NCBI RefSeq assembly: GCF_014698755.1
Contig: NZ_JACJTO010000002.1
Location: forward strand, 1-64,000
DNA from: Aphanizomenon flos-aquae FACHB-1287
GTDB lineage: Bacteria > Cyanobacteriota > Cyanobacteriia > Cyanobacteriales > Nostocaceae
Direction of reading: 5' to 3'
Length of the DNA: 64,000 nt
The translations under genes were made by a program, and so were the position numbers. The notes below the pieces were generated by a model. The model ran no database searches, had not been told where the DNA came from, and saw only the letters and a list, made by a program, of their open reading frames with translations. This document shows positions 26,647 through 34,286 of this stretch, one piece after another. How positions within the stretch are numbered: the first letter of the stretch is position 1; each line of letters begins with the position of its first letter.

Positions 26647-28395
26647 ATGAGTCAATGTCTTAATCCCACCTGTCTTCATCAAAATTCCCAGGGTACTAGC
26701 TTTTGTGAAAAGTGTGGCGGTAAAATCCTTTTAGATAATCGTTATCGTCCCATTAAATTTCTTGGAGAAGGTGGTTTTGGTAGAACATTTCAAGCAATAG
26801 ATGAAAAAAGATTAAATACACCCTGCGTTATTAAGCAATTTTTACCCCAACAAGTAGGAAGTGCTGCATTAGCCAAAGCTACAGAATTATTTCAACAAGA
26901 AGCCCAAAGACTTCAAGAACTAGGAAAACATCCCCAAATACCAGACTTAGAAGCCTTCTTTTCTCAAGATAATCGGCTTTATTTAGTCCAGGAATTTATT
27001 GATGGTCAAAACCTTTTTGAAGAATTTCAAACTCAAGGTAAATTAAATGAACCACAAATCAGAACTATCTTAACAGAATTATTGCCAGTTTTACAATTTG
27101 TCCATGACAATCAAGTTATTCATCGAGATATAAAACCAGAAAATATTATTAGAAGCAAAATCGGTAAATTATTTTTAATTGATTTTGGCGTTTCTAAAGA
27201 AACAAGTAAAACTATTTTAACTAGAGTGGGGACTGTTACAGGTACTCCTGGATACACTCCTCCGGAACAGTTGCGCGGCATAGTTTATCATAGTAGTGAT
27301 CTCTATAGTTTAGCTGTTACCTGTGTTAGATTATTGACAGGGCATTTTCAAAAAAATGATAGTTCAGACGAATTATTTGATACTAATAAAATGCAGTGGC
27401 AATGGCAAAAGTATGTTTCTTTAAGTCAGGAATTAACAACGATATTAGAAAAGATGTTGCAGGATATTCCTGCTCATCGTTATGATTCAGCCAAGGAAGT
27501 TTTAGCAGCATTAGCAAATGCAAAAACAAGAGTTATTCCTACTTCACAAATACAAACTTCTCAAAATCCCTTAAAACAAATTTTCCAGTTTATTTCCCTA
27601 CCAACAAACCCACCGAAACCACCAACAAATATTAACGTAAATATCAATCCTCAATCATCATTTACAGAAGACTTAGGAAATGGTGTCAAATTAGAAATGA
27701 TAGCCATATCTGGAGGAACTTTTCTCATGGGTTCACCAGAAAATGAATCAGAAAGACGTGATGATGAAAGTCCCCAACATCAAGTTACAGTTCCCAGCTT
27801 TTTTATGGGAAAATACCCCTTGACACAGGCACAATATCAGGCTATAATGGGCAGTAATCCCTCTTACTTCAAAGGTAACAACCGCCCGGTCGAACGAGTC
27901 ATTTGGGATGACGCGGTTACATTCTGTCAAAAGTTGAATCAAAAAACGGGAAAAAACTACAGATTGTCCAGTGAAGCAGAATGGGAGTATGCTTGTAGAG
28001 CAGGGACAGAAACGCCATTTTCCTTTGGTGAAAACATCAACCCAGATTTAGTCAATTACGATGGCAATTATCCCTACAAATCCGCCCCAAAAGGTAAATA
28101 TCGAAAACAAACCACAGATGTAGGAACTTTTCCCCCTAACGCTTTTGGTTTGTACGATATGCACGGGAATGTGTGGGAGTGGTGTCAAGATGACTGGCAC
28201 AAAAATTATACAAACGCGCCTACAGACGGTAGTGCTTGGAATAATCAAATCGGTAGTAGTTACAAGCTGCTTCGTGGCGGTTCTTGGTACAGCGGTGCTG
28301 GTTATTGTCGGTCCGCGGATCGCTTTAGTAATTCCCGCGGCTATCGTTACGAAGACTGCGGTTTTCGGGTCGTGTCTTCGTTCAGGACTTGGTAG
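26647..28395 (+). CDS. Ser/Thr protein kinase fused to FGE-sulfatase (C-type-lectin-like) domain
   Basis: The 582-residue protein begins with a zinc ribbon CLNPTC...CEKC (residues 4-23). A Hanks-type kinase follows at about 33-290: GEGGFGRTF glycine loop, IKQF Lys, HRDIKPEN catalytic loop, DFGVSKE, and TPGYTPPEQLRG. After a Pro/Thr linker comes a formylglycine-generating-enzyme-like domain (about 340-578): FLMGSPENESERRDDESPQHQVTV, YRLSSEAEWEYACRAG and FGLYDMHGNVWEWCQDDW. The C-terminal LLRGGSWYSG...CGFRVV has the sequence style of diversity-generating-retroelement targets and is 55% GC over 120 bases. Such kinases often act in signalling or surface recognition; the substrate is unknown. ATG 26647. 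Confidence 0.92.
   Translation: MSQCLNPTCLHQNSQGTSFCEKCGGKILLDNRYRPIKFLGEGGFGRTFQAIDEKRLNTPCVIKQFLPQQVGSAALAKATELFQQEAQRLQELGKHPQIPDLEAFFSQDNRLYLVQEFIDGQNLFEEFQTQGKLNEPQIRTILTELLPVLQFVHDNQVIHRDIKPENIIRSKIGKLFLIDFGVSKETSKTILTRVGTVTGTPGYTPPEQLRGIVYHSSDLYSLAVTCVRLLTGHFQKNDSSDELFDTNKMQWQWQKYVSLSQELTTILEKMLQDIPAHRYDSAKEVLAALANAKTRVIPTSQIQTSQNPLKQIFQFISLPTNPPKPPTNINVNINPQSSFTEDLGNGVKLEMIAISGGTFLMGSPENESERRDDESPQHQVTVPSFFMGKYPLTQAQYQAIMGSNPSYFKGNNRPVERVIWDDAVTFCQKLNQKTGKNYRLSSEAEWEYACRAGTETPFSFGENINPDLVNYDGNYPYKSAPKGKYRKQTTDVGTFPPNAFGLYDMHGNVWEWCQDDWHKNYTNAPTDGSAWNNQIGSSYKLLRGGSWYSGAGYCRSADRFSNSRGYRYEDCGFRVVSSFRTW
28262..28395 (+). other. Probable DGR variable region at the 3' end of the kinase-FGE gene
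   Basis: The last ~130 bases encode the lectin-fold end. Conserved islands (cttcgtggcggttcttgg, tgtcggtccgcg, ggttttcgggtcgtg) alternate with codons that would all be one or two adenine substitutions from AAC/AAT (tac, agc, ggt, gct, gat, ttt, agt, cgt). This is the pattern of adenine-mutagenised VR sequence. No reverse transcriptase, template repeat or Avd gene is visible in this window, so the retroelement would have to lie elsewhere. Confidence 0.55.
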
Positions 28396-28680
28396 CCCTT
28401 TATACTCTTATTCTTTTACCCTCTGCCCTTCTTTTTCTTTTCCCTTCTTAATTCCTCCGCCTCTAGCGGAACAATTTTGCAGAAATAACATAGGGCTACT
28501 TCACGAATATAGCACACAGATTGTACAAATGGCAATAAGAAGAGAATTATTAAAATACTAATGTAGGGTGTGTTAGCGACAGCATAACGCACTATAATTG
28601 CGAGATAGTTAAATCATCTTTATGAGTCAGAGATATATTTATATTATAATTAATTTAGTCTAATCATAATATTTAAAATC

Positions 28681-28917
28681 ATGAATAACCTGGTATTAGA
28701 GAGAATAACAATTAACCATGATATTTGTCATGGTAAACCCTGTATTCGTGGATTACGCTATCCTGTAGAAATGATCTTAGAACTTTTGAGTTCAGGAATG
28801 AGTATTGATGATATTTTAGGAGATTATGATGATTTAGAATACGAAGATATTTTAGCAGTTCTCACCTTTGCTACTCAACTCACTCAAGTTAAAAGTATTC
28901 GACAATTAGTTTCATGA
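28681..28917 (+). CDS. DUF433 antitoxin
   Basis: The 78-residue DUF433 protein is the usual antitoxin partner of DUF5615 PIN-like toxins. It shows the family opening ITINHDICHGKPCIRGLRYPV and the winged-helix-like LSSGMSIDDILGDYDDLEYEDILAVLTFA. It probably binds the operon promoter and neutralises the toxin. The downstream toxin gene overlaps by 4 bp (ATGA), so the two are translationally coupled. ATG 28681 is 285 bp after the kinase gene; that gap holds pyrimidine-rich sequence and a gcgacagcataacgc repeat-like segment but no gene. Confidence 0.9.
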   Translation: MNNLVLERITINHDICHGKPCIRGLRYPVEMILELLSSGMSIDDILGDYDDLEYEDILAVLTFATQLTQVKSIRQLVS

Positions 28918-29264
28918 AATTCTTAATTGATGCTCAATTACCAGAACGTATTGCAAATTTATTGAAAAAATTAGGTTATGATGTTGTACACACCAAAAAT
29001 CTACCTTTACAAAATGCAACTCCAGATTCAGAAATTAACAAATTATCAATCATAGAACAGAGAATTGTTATTACTAAAGATAAAGATTTTTTAGATTCTT
29101 TTTTAATCAAAAAAGAGCCTTACAAACTACTATTAATAACAACAGGTAATATTAGTAATAAACAAATTGAGCAAATTTTTATCCAAAATATTTCCCAAAT
29201 GGTTGAGTTATTTATGAATTATGATTTTTTAGAACTGACTAAAGATAGTTTGATTATTCATTAA
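28914..29264 (+). CDS. DUF5615 PIN-like toxin
   Basis: The 116-residue PIN-fold protein is a probable ribonuclease toxin. Acidic metal-site candidates are Asp6 (FLIDAQLP), Glu/Asp near residue 39-41 (PDSEI) and Asp in the ITKDKDF motif (about 58-62), which is the family hallmark. It overlaps the DUF433 antitoxin gene by 4 bp. The pair is a typical accessory module and lies between a DGR-like target gene and a Uma2 gene. Confidence 0.88.
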   Translation: MKFLIDAQLPERIANLLKKLGYDVVHTKNLPLQNATPDSEINKLSIIEQRIVITKDKDFLDSFLIKKEPYKLLLITTGNISNKQIEQIFIQNISQMVELFMNYDFLELTKDSLIIH

Positions 29265-29268
29265 GCTT

Positions 29269-29301
29269 AGATCCCAGACTTGTTTAAGAAGTCGGGGATC
29301 T
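29269..29301 (+). terminator. Strong hairpin after the toxin gene
   Basis: AGATCCC-a-GACTT-gtttaag-AAGTC-g-GGGATCT is a 12-bp two-part stem 4 nt after the stop codon, with gaaaa but no T-run following. It belongs to the common cyanobacterial gatccccgacttc hairpin type and probably terminates or stabilises the toxin-antitoxin transcript. Confidence 0.6.
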
Positions 29302-29308
29302 GAAAATT

Positions 29309-29365
29309 ATCAACCACCATCAACAGCGTACTCAATTAATAGAGATAACCGTTGACGCAGAGTTT
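29309..29365 (-). pseudogene. Detached copy of the hflX 3' end
   Basis: On the minus strand this segment translates to TLRQRLSLLIEYAVDGG followed by TGA, the same as the C-terminus of the complete hflX at 30188 except Gln to Glu. The DNA matches 48 of 57 positions (30187-30243), and nearly all differences are synonymous. No hflX sequence continues beyond about 29366. It is therefore a fragment of a diverged hflX allele, left by recombination or by insertion of the Uma2 block, and is not a gene. Confidence 0.75.
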
Positions 29366-29416
29366 TTCTTTTCCCTTCTTAAGGGTGAATTATCAGGTTA
29401 TTATTCCTGATTCAGA

Positions 29417-29989
29417 TTACCCAAAAACAACACCGCGATAAATTTCCGATATCGGTAAATCAACCCCAACAGACTCCAAAGAAATGGATTTTTCTAAATC
29501 ATTAAAATCACTCAATAACCAACCTTGAGACTGTTTACTATATTTTTCTATAAAAATTTCATCTTGTTCAACTAATAAATATTCACAAAAACTGCTAATT
29601 GAACGATACATCCGAAACTTGCTTTGTCGGTCATAATCTGCGGTTGAAGGTGATAATACTTCTACAATTAAAATGGGATTTAAAACTTCATCATTGCGGT
29701 TTTCATTTAGTTGCGGTTGATTTGCAAAAACCATTACATCTGGATATACTCCGCGTTGATATTCAGGAATCCATAACCTCAAATCACTATTAATTGGCTC
29801 ACATTTACTATCGCGCAAAATAAATTTGAGAAATGCAAAAATATTGCCACCTATACGGCTATGATTGATTGATCCTCCTGACATGGGAACAATTTCTCCA
29901 TGACGATATTCACTGCGTTCTTCAGCTTTTTCTTCAATGGCGCGATATTCATCTAAACTATAACGACGCTCAACAGTAGTAATCATCAT
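29417..29989 (-). CDS. Uma2 family (DUF820) putative endonuclease
   Basis: The 190-residue protein belongs to the Uma2/DUF820 family of PD-(D/E)XK-fold nucleases that is highly expanded in cyanobacteria. Visible signatures are YSLDEYRAIEEKAEERSEYRHGEIV, the catalytic-type PDVMVF (Asp) and ILIVEVLSPSTADYDRQSKF (Glu...Lys). The biological role of the family is not settled; many copies are mobile or linked with repeats. This copy lies between the hflX fragment (29309-29365) and a MITE (30042-30149), consistent with an inserted block. ATG 29989 is preceded by a second ATG codon; either could start. Confidence 0.88.
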   Translation of the reverse strand: MMITTVERRYSLDEYRAIEEKAEERSEYRHGEIVPMSGGSINHSRIGGNIFAFLKFILRDSKCEPINSDLRLWIPEYQRGVYPDVMVFANQPQLNENRNDEVLNPILIVEVLSPSTADYDRQSKFRMYRSISSFCEYLLVEQDEIFIEKYSKQSQGWLLSDFNDLEKSISLESVGVDLPISEIYRGVVFG

Positions 29990-30041
29990 CTTATCACCAA
30001 TTACATTGAAGTCATCATGATTCTAGCAAAACTGGATTATA

Positions 30042-30149
30042 TCTCGTTCCCAGTCTTTGACTGGGAATGCCCCCAAGAGGCTCTGCTTCTGCTATCATTG
30101 AGGGCAGAGCCTTCTAAAATTCATTCCCATAGAGAGTATGGGAACGAGA
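30042..30149. mobile_element. 108-bp MITE with 11-bp inverted termini
   Basis: TCTCGTTCCCA (30042-30052) and TGGGAACGAGA (30139-30149) are perfect inverted repeats. Inside lie further inverted pieces (actgggaatgcc, gaggctctgc/gcagagcc). It has no coding capacity; the open frame across it is incidental. A degenerate relative is at 26437-26490. Confidence 0.75.
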
Positions 30150-30187
30150 ACGGGGACGGGGTAGGCACGGGGGCGCTACCCCTACAA

Positions 30188-31924
30188 TCAACCACCATCA
30201 ACAGCGTACTGAATAAGCAGTGATAGACGTTGACGTAAAGTTTCCATTCCTAAACGCTGACTAGCAGAAATAAAAATCGCCAAAGGAAACTCCTCCCTCG
30301 CTAAAGCCAGGGTTTCGCTACTAACCTGATCAATTTTATTAAAAGCCACTAAAGCAGGTCCCGGTGTAATAGGCATTTGTGCGAGTATGTCCCGAACTGA
30401 GCGAATATGACTTAACCAAGCAGGATGAGATAAATCTACTAAATGCAATAAAGCGTCTGCCTCTGTTACCTCCTCCAGAGTAGCACGAAAGGCATCCATT
30501 AAAGAAGATGGTAATTCATGAATAAACCCTACAGTATCCGTCATTAAAGTTTCCTGAATCACACCCGTTTCAGCGTGGGGAAGCATTAACCGTCTAGTAG
30601 TTGGGTCAAGTGTAGCAAATAATTGATCAGCCGTGTATACTTCCGAGTTGGTAAGGGCATTAAGTAAAGTAGATTTACCAGCATTAGTATAACCTACTAA
30701 AGCCACAGAGGGAACTTCTCGGTGTTGTCGCCGTTGACGTAATCTACAACGATGTGCTTGTAATTGATTAACTTCCTGTTGAAGTCGAGAAATGCGTTTT
30801 TGAATAGCCCGACGTTCCGTTTCTAGCTTGGTTTCACCAGGTCCCCTAGTACCGATACCACCTCCCAATCTGGACATGGCTTGACCTCTACCAGTGAGTC
30901 GTGGTAACATATACTCTAACTGCGCTAATTCTACCTGTAATTTACCAGCACCAGATTGAGCGCGTTGAGCAAAAATATCTAAAATTACTTCGGTACGGTC
31001 AACGACTCTCACACCAATTTGCGCTTCTAAATTGCGGACTTGGGAAGGTGAAAGATCACGATCAAATACTACCAAATTAGCACCCAGAGTTTGCGCTGTG
31101 AGAGCAACTTCTTGGACTTTACCTTCACCAATCACTGTTTGGGGATGAATACGCGATCGCTTTTGTTGTAAAGTCTGTAATACATCACCCCCCGCCGTAT
31201 CTACCAACCGTGCCAATTCTGCTATAATATCCTGGAATTGTTGAGGGCTGGTATTATCCGTTAATACTCCTACAATTACCACCCGATCATGATCAGCGTC
31301 TACTTCCTGAGCTACATATTCCCGACTAAATTCCGCTTCTAGACTTTCCACCAATTCCAGAAAACCCTGGTCAGCCAAAGCATCTAAACTTAGAGGCGGT
31401 GATATATGGGAATATGTATCAGTATTGGGGATACTGGTACTAGCGGATTGAGTCACAACCAATTGTCTGTTATTAGCCACCAGATGTGCTAGATAAGCTT
31501 CTTTTACGTATCCAGTGGCACCACCACCACGCTTAGTAAATCCGCCTCCAGTTATATTAAAAACTACTAAAGCATCTAACCTTTGTAAAGCCATTGCTGT
31601 CAAGTCCGCTTCATTCGGTGGTTCTGACTTGAGATTAGTAGATAAACAACGAATACCGCTCAAACGTTCAGCACCGTAACGTGGCAGTTCTAGGGGCGGG
31701 ATTTGGGTTTGACGCGGACTACCTACACCAACACGAATTACTTGGCCGCGACGGTTGATATAAGTACAAATAGGTTGATTAATTTCCGTACTAACTGCTG
31801 CAAGACGTTGTGCAAACTCAGATGTAGTAATACAATCCCCTGATATCCGCTGATGGTACAGCCGCTGGAGTTGTTTTAGCTGGCTGGACTTTAAACCTTG
31901 AATATTGCCAAAAATAGTCTCTAT
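30188..31924 (-). CDS. hflX: GTPase HflX; conserved N-terminus lacks a canonical start codon
   Basis: This ribosome-associated GTPase splits or rescues stalled 70S ribosomes. The order is an N-terminal nucleotide-binding/HflX domain, a coiled coil (TKLETERRAIQKRISRLQQE) and a G domain with G1 GYTNAGKSTLL, G3 DTVGF and G4 FNKID. A frame starting at TTG 31663 gives 491 residues, but translation continues upstream without a stop for 87 more codons of good family-like sequence (ETIFGNIQGLKSSQLKQLQR... to RYGAERL). That extension begins ACG-CCT-ATA-GAG right after an in-frame TAA, with no ATG, GTG or TTG. I give the ATA (31924-31922) as the possible start; a mutated start or an infC-like rare start are the options. 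Confidence 0.85.
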   Translation of the reverse strand: METIFGNIQGLKSSQLKQLQRLYHQRISGDCITTSEFAQRLAAVSTEINQPICTYINRRGQVIRVGVGSPRQTQIPPLELPRYGAERLSGIRCLSTNLKSEPPNEADLTAMALQRLDALVVFNITGGGFTKRGGGATGYVKEAYLAHLVANNRQLVVTQSASTSIPNTDTYSHISPPLSLDALADQGFLELVESLEAEFSREYVAQEVDADHDRVVIVGVLTDNTSPQQFQDIIAELARLVDTAGGDVLQTLQQKRSRIHPQTVIGEGKVQEVALTAQTLGANLVVFDRDLSPSQVRNLEAQIGVRVVDRTEVILDIFAQRAQSGAGKLQVELAQLEYMLPRLTGRGQAMSRLGGGIGTRGPGETKLETERRAIQKRISRLQQEVNQLQAHRCRLRQRRQHREVPSVALVGYTNAGKSTLLNALTNSEVYTADQLFATLDPTTRRLMLPHAETGVIQETLMTDTVGFIHELPSSLMDAFRATLEEVTEADALLHLVDLSHPAWLSHIRSVRDILAQMPITPGPALVAFNKIDQVSSETLALAREEFPLAIFISASQRLGMETLRQRLSLLIQYAVDGG

Positions 31925-32124
31925 AGGCGTTTATGACCAGTTACCTGGCTCCCCCTGAATCCTGATACTGTTTATTTTACAACAGGGAACAGGGAAGAGT
32001 TTTTTATTCTTAATTTTTAATTTGTTAGGAGTTATCATTGATAATGATTGAAATTTCTAGACTCTCAGGCAATTATAGATTTATAATTAACGATTGTGAG
32101 TTTTTTCAAAAAACATAAAAAGTA

Positions 32125-32487
32125 ATGAACGCCCAAGAGATTATTCGCTCAATTGAAGCGGAACAGATGAAATCCAACCTACCCGATATCTATGTCGGGG
32201 ATACAGTCAAAGTCGGAGTCAAAATCCAAGAAGGTAATAAATTCCGTGTTCAACCTTACGAAGGTGTAGTGATAGCCATGCGGAATGGTGGTATTAACGA
32301 AACCATTACAGTTCGTAAAGTTTTCCAAGGTGTGGGTGTAGAAAGAGTATTTTTACTCCATTCTCCCCTGATTGAGACAATTAAAGTTTTACGTCGTGGT
32401 AAAGTGAGACGTGCTAAACTCTACTATTTACGCGCCCTAGTTGGTAAAGCGACCCGTATTAAACAAAGATTTGACCGCCCTTTGTGA
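32125..32487 (+). CDS. rplS: 50S ribosomal protein L19
   Basis: The 120-residue protein sits at the 30S-50S interface near the 16S/23S bridge. Signatures are [49 protein letters not shown] and the basic tail [14 protein letters not shown]. Full length. It starts at ATG 32125 and is the first gene of the translation cluster that runs through tRNA-Trp to rplL. A hairpin follows it. Confidence 0.98.
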   Translation: MNAQEIIRSIEAEQMKSNLPDIYVGDTVKVGVKIQEGNKFRVQPYEGVVIAMRNGGINETITVRKVFQGVGVERVFLLHSPLIETIKVLRRGKVRRAKLYYLRALVGKATRIKQRFDRPL

Positions 32488-32525
32488 TTCTCAATGGTGA
32501 ATTAATAGACAAAACCCAGTCTGTA

Positions 32526-32541
32526 AGCGGCATCTGCCGCT
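32526..32541 (+). terminator. Short hairpin after rplS
   Basis: AGCGGC-atct-GCCGCT, a perfect 6-bp GC-rich stem 38 bp after the rplS stop codon; an A-rich stretch rather than a T-run follows, so it may terminate weakly or process the transcript. Confidence 0.5.
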
Positions 32542-32636
32542 AACTTGCCAAAAGAAAAAAAATAAGTTACAATCAGAATCGAATTGTGTTAAACTGAAAA
32601 AAGTTCAACACAATGACTGTAACGAGAAAAGCTTGT

Positions 32637-32709
32637 GCGCTCTTAGTTCAGTTGGTAGAACGCAGGTCTCCAAAACCTGATGTCGGGGGTTCAAGTCCTC
32701 CAGGGCGCG
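32637..32709 (+). tRNA. trnW: tRNA-Trp (CCA)
   Basis: A 73-nt cloverleaf: acceptor GCGCTCT pairs with AGGGCGC (one U-G pair), D arm around GTTCAGTTGGTAGAAC, anticodon stem CAGGT/ACCTG with loop ctCCAaa, T arm GGGGGTTCAAGTCCTCC and discriminator G. CCA is not encoded. Its position just before secE-nusG is the usual cyanobacterial and bacterial arrangement. Confidence 0.98.
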
Positions 32710-32890
32710 CTCAAAAAGAAAAATATTGCCCGAAGCAATAACGTCACTGCCAAAACGGCAAAAAACGTGAATTATTTCGGGTATAATTTTTTTAAAAGTA
32801 GCTTTCCTATTGCCAGTTAATTGAAGCCAAAGCTGTAAACTTGGAAAAATCACAAGGTTAGGCCATTTAATAAACGGGGGTATAACGACT

Positions 32891-33112
32891 GTGGCCAAAA
32901 AAAATGAAGCAGAAATGCCAGAAACCGAAAATGGGTTTAACTTAAACAATTTTTTCCAAGGGACAAAGGAAGAACTTGAGAAAGTCATTTGGCCCAGTCG
33001 GAAACAGTTGGTAAGTGAATCAGCCGCTGTGCTATTAATGGTTACACTCTCCGCATCTTTAATATATTTGGTAGATGGATTGTTCGCTTGGGCAGCAAAA
33101 CAGGTGTTCTGA
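32891..33112 (+). CDS. secE: Preprotein translocase subunit SecE
   Basis: The 73-residue essential subunit clamps SecY in the plasma and thylakoid membranes. It has the amphipathic helix FFQGTKEELEKVIWPSRKQLVSES followed by a single membrane span (about 47-66). The start is GTG 32891 (GTG-GCC-AAA). The stop codon TGA shares its A with the ATG of nusG (TGATG), so the two are translationally coupled. Confidence 0.96.
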   Translation: MAKKNEAEMPETENGFNLNNFFQGTKEELEKVIWPSRKQLVSESAAVLLMVTLSASLIYLVDGLFAWAAKQVF

Positions 33113-33744
33113 TGACTTATGCAACAGACGAACCACGCAACTCCGAGTTACAGTTAGAGGAAACACTGTTAACAGCGATAAAAGAAGCACGCTGGTATGC
33201 AGTGCAAGTAGCCTCTGGCTGTGAGAAACGGGTGAAGACAAACTTAGAGCAACGTATCCAAACTTTTGATGTTGCTGACAAAATCATCCAAGTGGAAATT
33301 CCCCACACCCCAACGGTGAAAATCCGTAAGGATGGTAAACGGCTACCTTCAGAAGAAAAGGTTTTCCCTGGTTATGTGCTAGTCCGAATGGTAATGAGTG
33401 ATGATGCTTGGCAGGTGGTAAGAAACACCTCCCACGTAATTAACTTTGTGGGTGCGGAGCAGAAACGTGGAAGCGGTAGAGGCCGTGGTCACGTGAAGCC
33501 AGTTCCCCTGAATCCTTCGGAAGTTGAACGCATATTCAAACAAGCCTTGGAACAAGAGCCAGTAGTCAAAATTGATATGACTACAGGTGATAAGATAGTT
33601 GTGCTTTCTGGTCCATTTAAGGATTTTGAAGGCGAAGTGATTGAAGTTTCCCCAGAACGGAGTAAACTGAAGGCTCTACTTTCAATCTTTGGACGAGATA
33701 CACCAGTAGAATTGGAATTTAATCAGGTTAAAAAACAGAGTTAA
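33112..33744 (+). CDS. nusG: Transcription termination/antitermination factor NusG
   Basis: The 210-residue protein binds RNA polymerase and couples transcription to translation or Rho. The NGN domain begins ARWYAVQVASGCEKRVKTNLEQR and includes VFPGYVLVRMVMSDDAWQVVRNT; the KOW domain is near GDKIVVLSGPFKDFEGEVIEVSPERSKLKALLSIFGRDTPVELEF. A longer frame begins at 33088, but ATG 33112 overlapping the secE stop is the natural start. Confidence 0.97.
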   Translation: MTYATDEPRNSELQLEETLLTAIKEARWYAVQVASGCEKRVKTNLEQRIQTFDVADKIIQVEIPHTPTVKIRKDGKRLPSEEKVFPGYVLVRMVMSDDAWQVVRNTSHVINFVGAEQKRGSGRGRGHVKPVPLNPSEVERIFKQALEQEPVVKIDMTTGDKIVVLSGPFKDFEGEVIEVSPERSKLKALLSIFGRDTPVELEFNQVKKQS

Positions 33745-33750
33745 ATACAA

Positions 33751-34176
33751 ATGGCGAAGAAAGTAGTAGCGGTCATTAAGTTGGCCCTGAATGCTGGGAA
33801 AGCCAACCCTGCACCGCCAGTTGGTCCGGCTTTGGGTCAACATGGTGTTAACATCATGATGTTCTGCAAAGAGTACAATGCCAAAACAGCAGACCAAGCT
33901 GGGATGGTCATACCTGTAGAAATTTCTGTTTATGAAGATAGAAGTTTTACATTTGTCCTCAAAACCCCACCAGCATCAGTTTTGATTCGCAAGGCAGCGA
34001 AGATTGAAAGAGGCTCAAATGAACCTAACAAAAAGAAAGTTGGTAGCATTAGTAGAACGCAATTACGTGAAATTGCTCAAACTAAGCTTCCTGACCTCAA
34101 CGCCAATGATATTGATGCAGCCATGAATATCGTGGAAGGAACTGCTAAAAATATGGGCGTAACTGTCACAGATTAG
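33751..34176 (+). CDS. rplK: 50S ribosomal protein L11
   Basis: The 141-residue L11 binds the GTPase-associated centre of 23S rRNA. Signatures are [27 protein letters not shown] (proline-rich N domain) and the C-terminal rRNA-binding [26 protein letters not shown]. It starts 6 bp after nusG, so the two are one transcript. STRR-type gacaggtgacag repeats follow the stop codon. Confidence 0.98.
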   Translation: MAKKVVAVIKLALNAGKANPAPPVGPALGQHGVNIMMFCKEYNAKTADQAGMVIPVEISVYEDRSFTFVLKTPPASVLIRKAAKIERGSNEPNKKKVGSISRTQLREIAQTKLPDLNANDIDAAMNIVEGTAKNMGVTVTD

Positions 34177-34245
34177 GTGACAGGGAACAGGTGACAGGTG
34201 ACAGTAAATAACAACTGACAACTGAACCATTAACAAAATTTTATC

Positions 34246-34280
34246 GGGGGAGAAGCACGACTTCGAGATGACCCCAGGAG
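34246..34280 (+). promoter_or_regulatory. Hairpin abutting the rplA ribosome site, possible L1 operator
   Basis: GGGG (34247-34250) can pair with CCCC (34272-34275), and GAAG (34252-34255) with CTTC (34261-34264) around cacga. The unpaired GAGATGA next to CCCC recalls the bulged GAUGA element of ribosomal protein L1 binding sites. AGGAG (34276-34280) follows directly, so binding could block translation. Structure seen; L1 binding inferred. Confidence 0.4.
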
Positions 34281-34286
34281 TAAAAA

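Noticed and set aside
28145-28561. Separate 138-codon plus-strand gene overlapping the kinase 3' end
   Set aside because: It is an alternative frame across the GC-rich FGE end; the translation is low-complexity Val/Ile/Ala and has no family resemblance.
26400-30200. Complete DGR cassette (reverse transcriptase and template repeat) beside the variable region
   Set aside because: No RT-like reading frame or second copy of the variable-region islands was found anywhere in the window.
30017-30223. 68-codon plus-strand gene
   Set aside because: It spans the MITE at 30042-30149 and runs into the hflX 3' end; no family or ribosome site.
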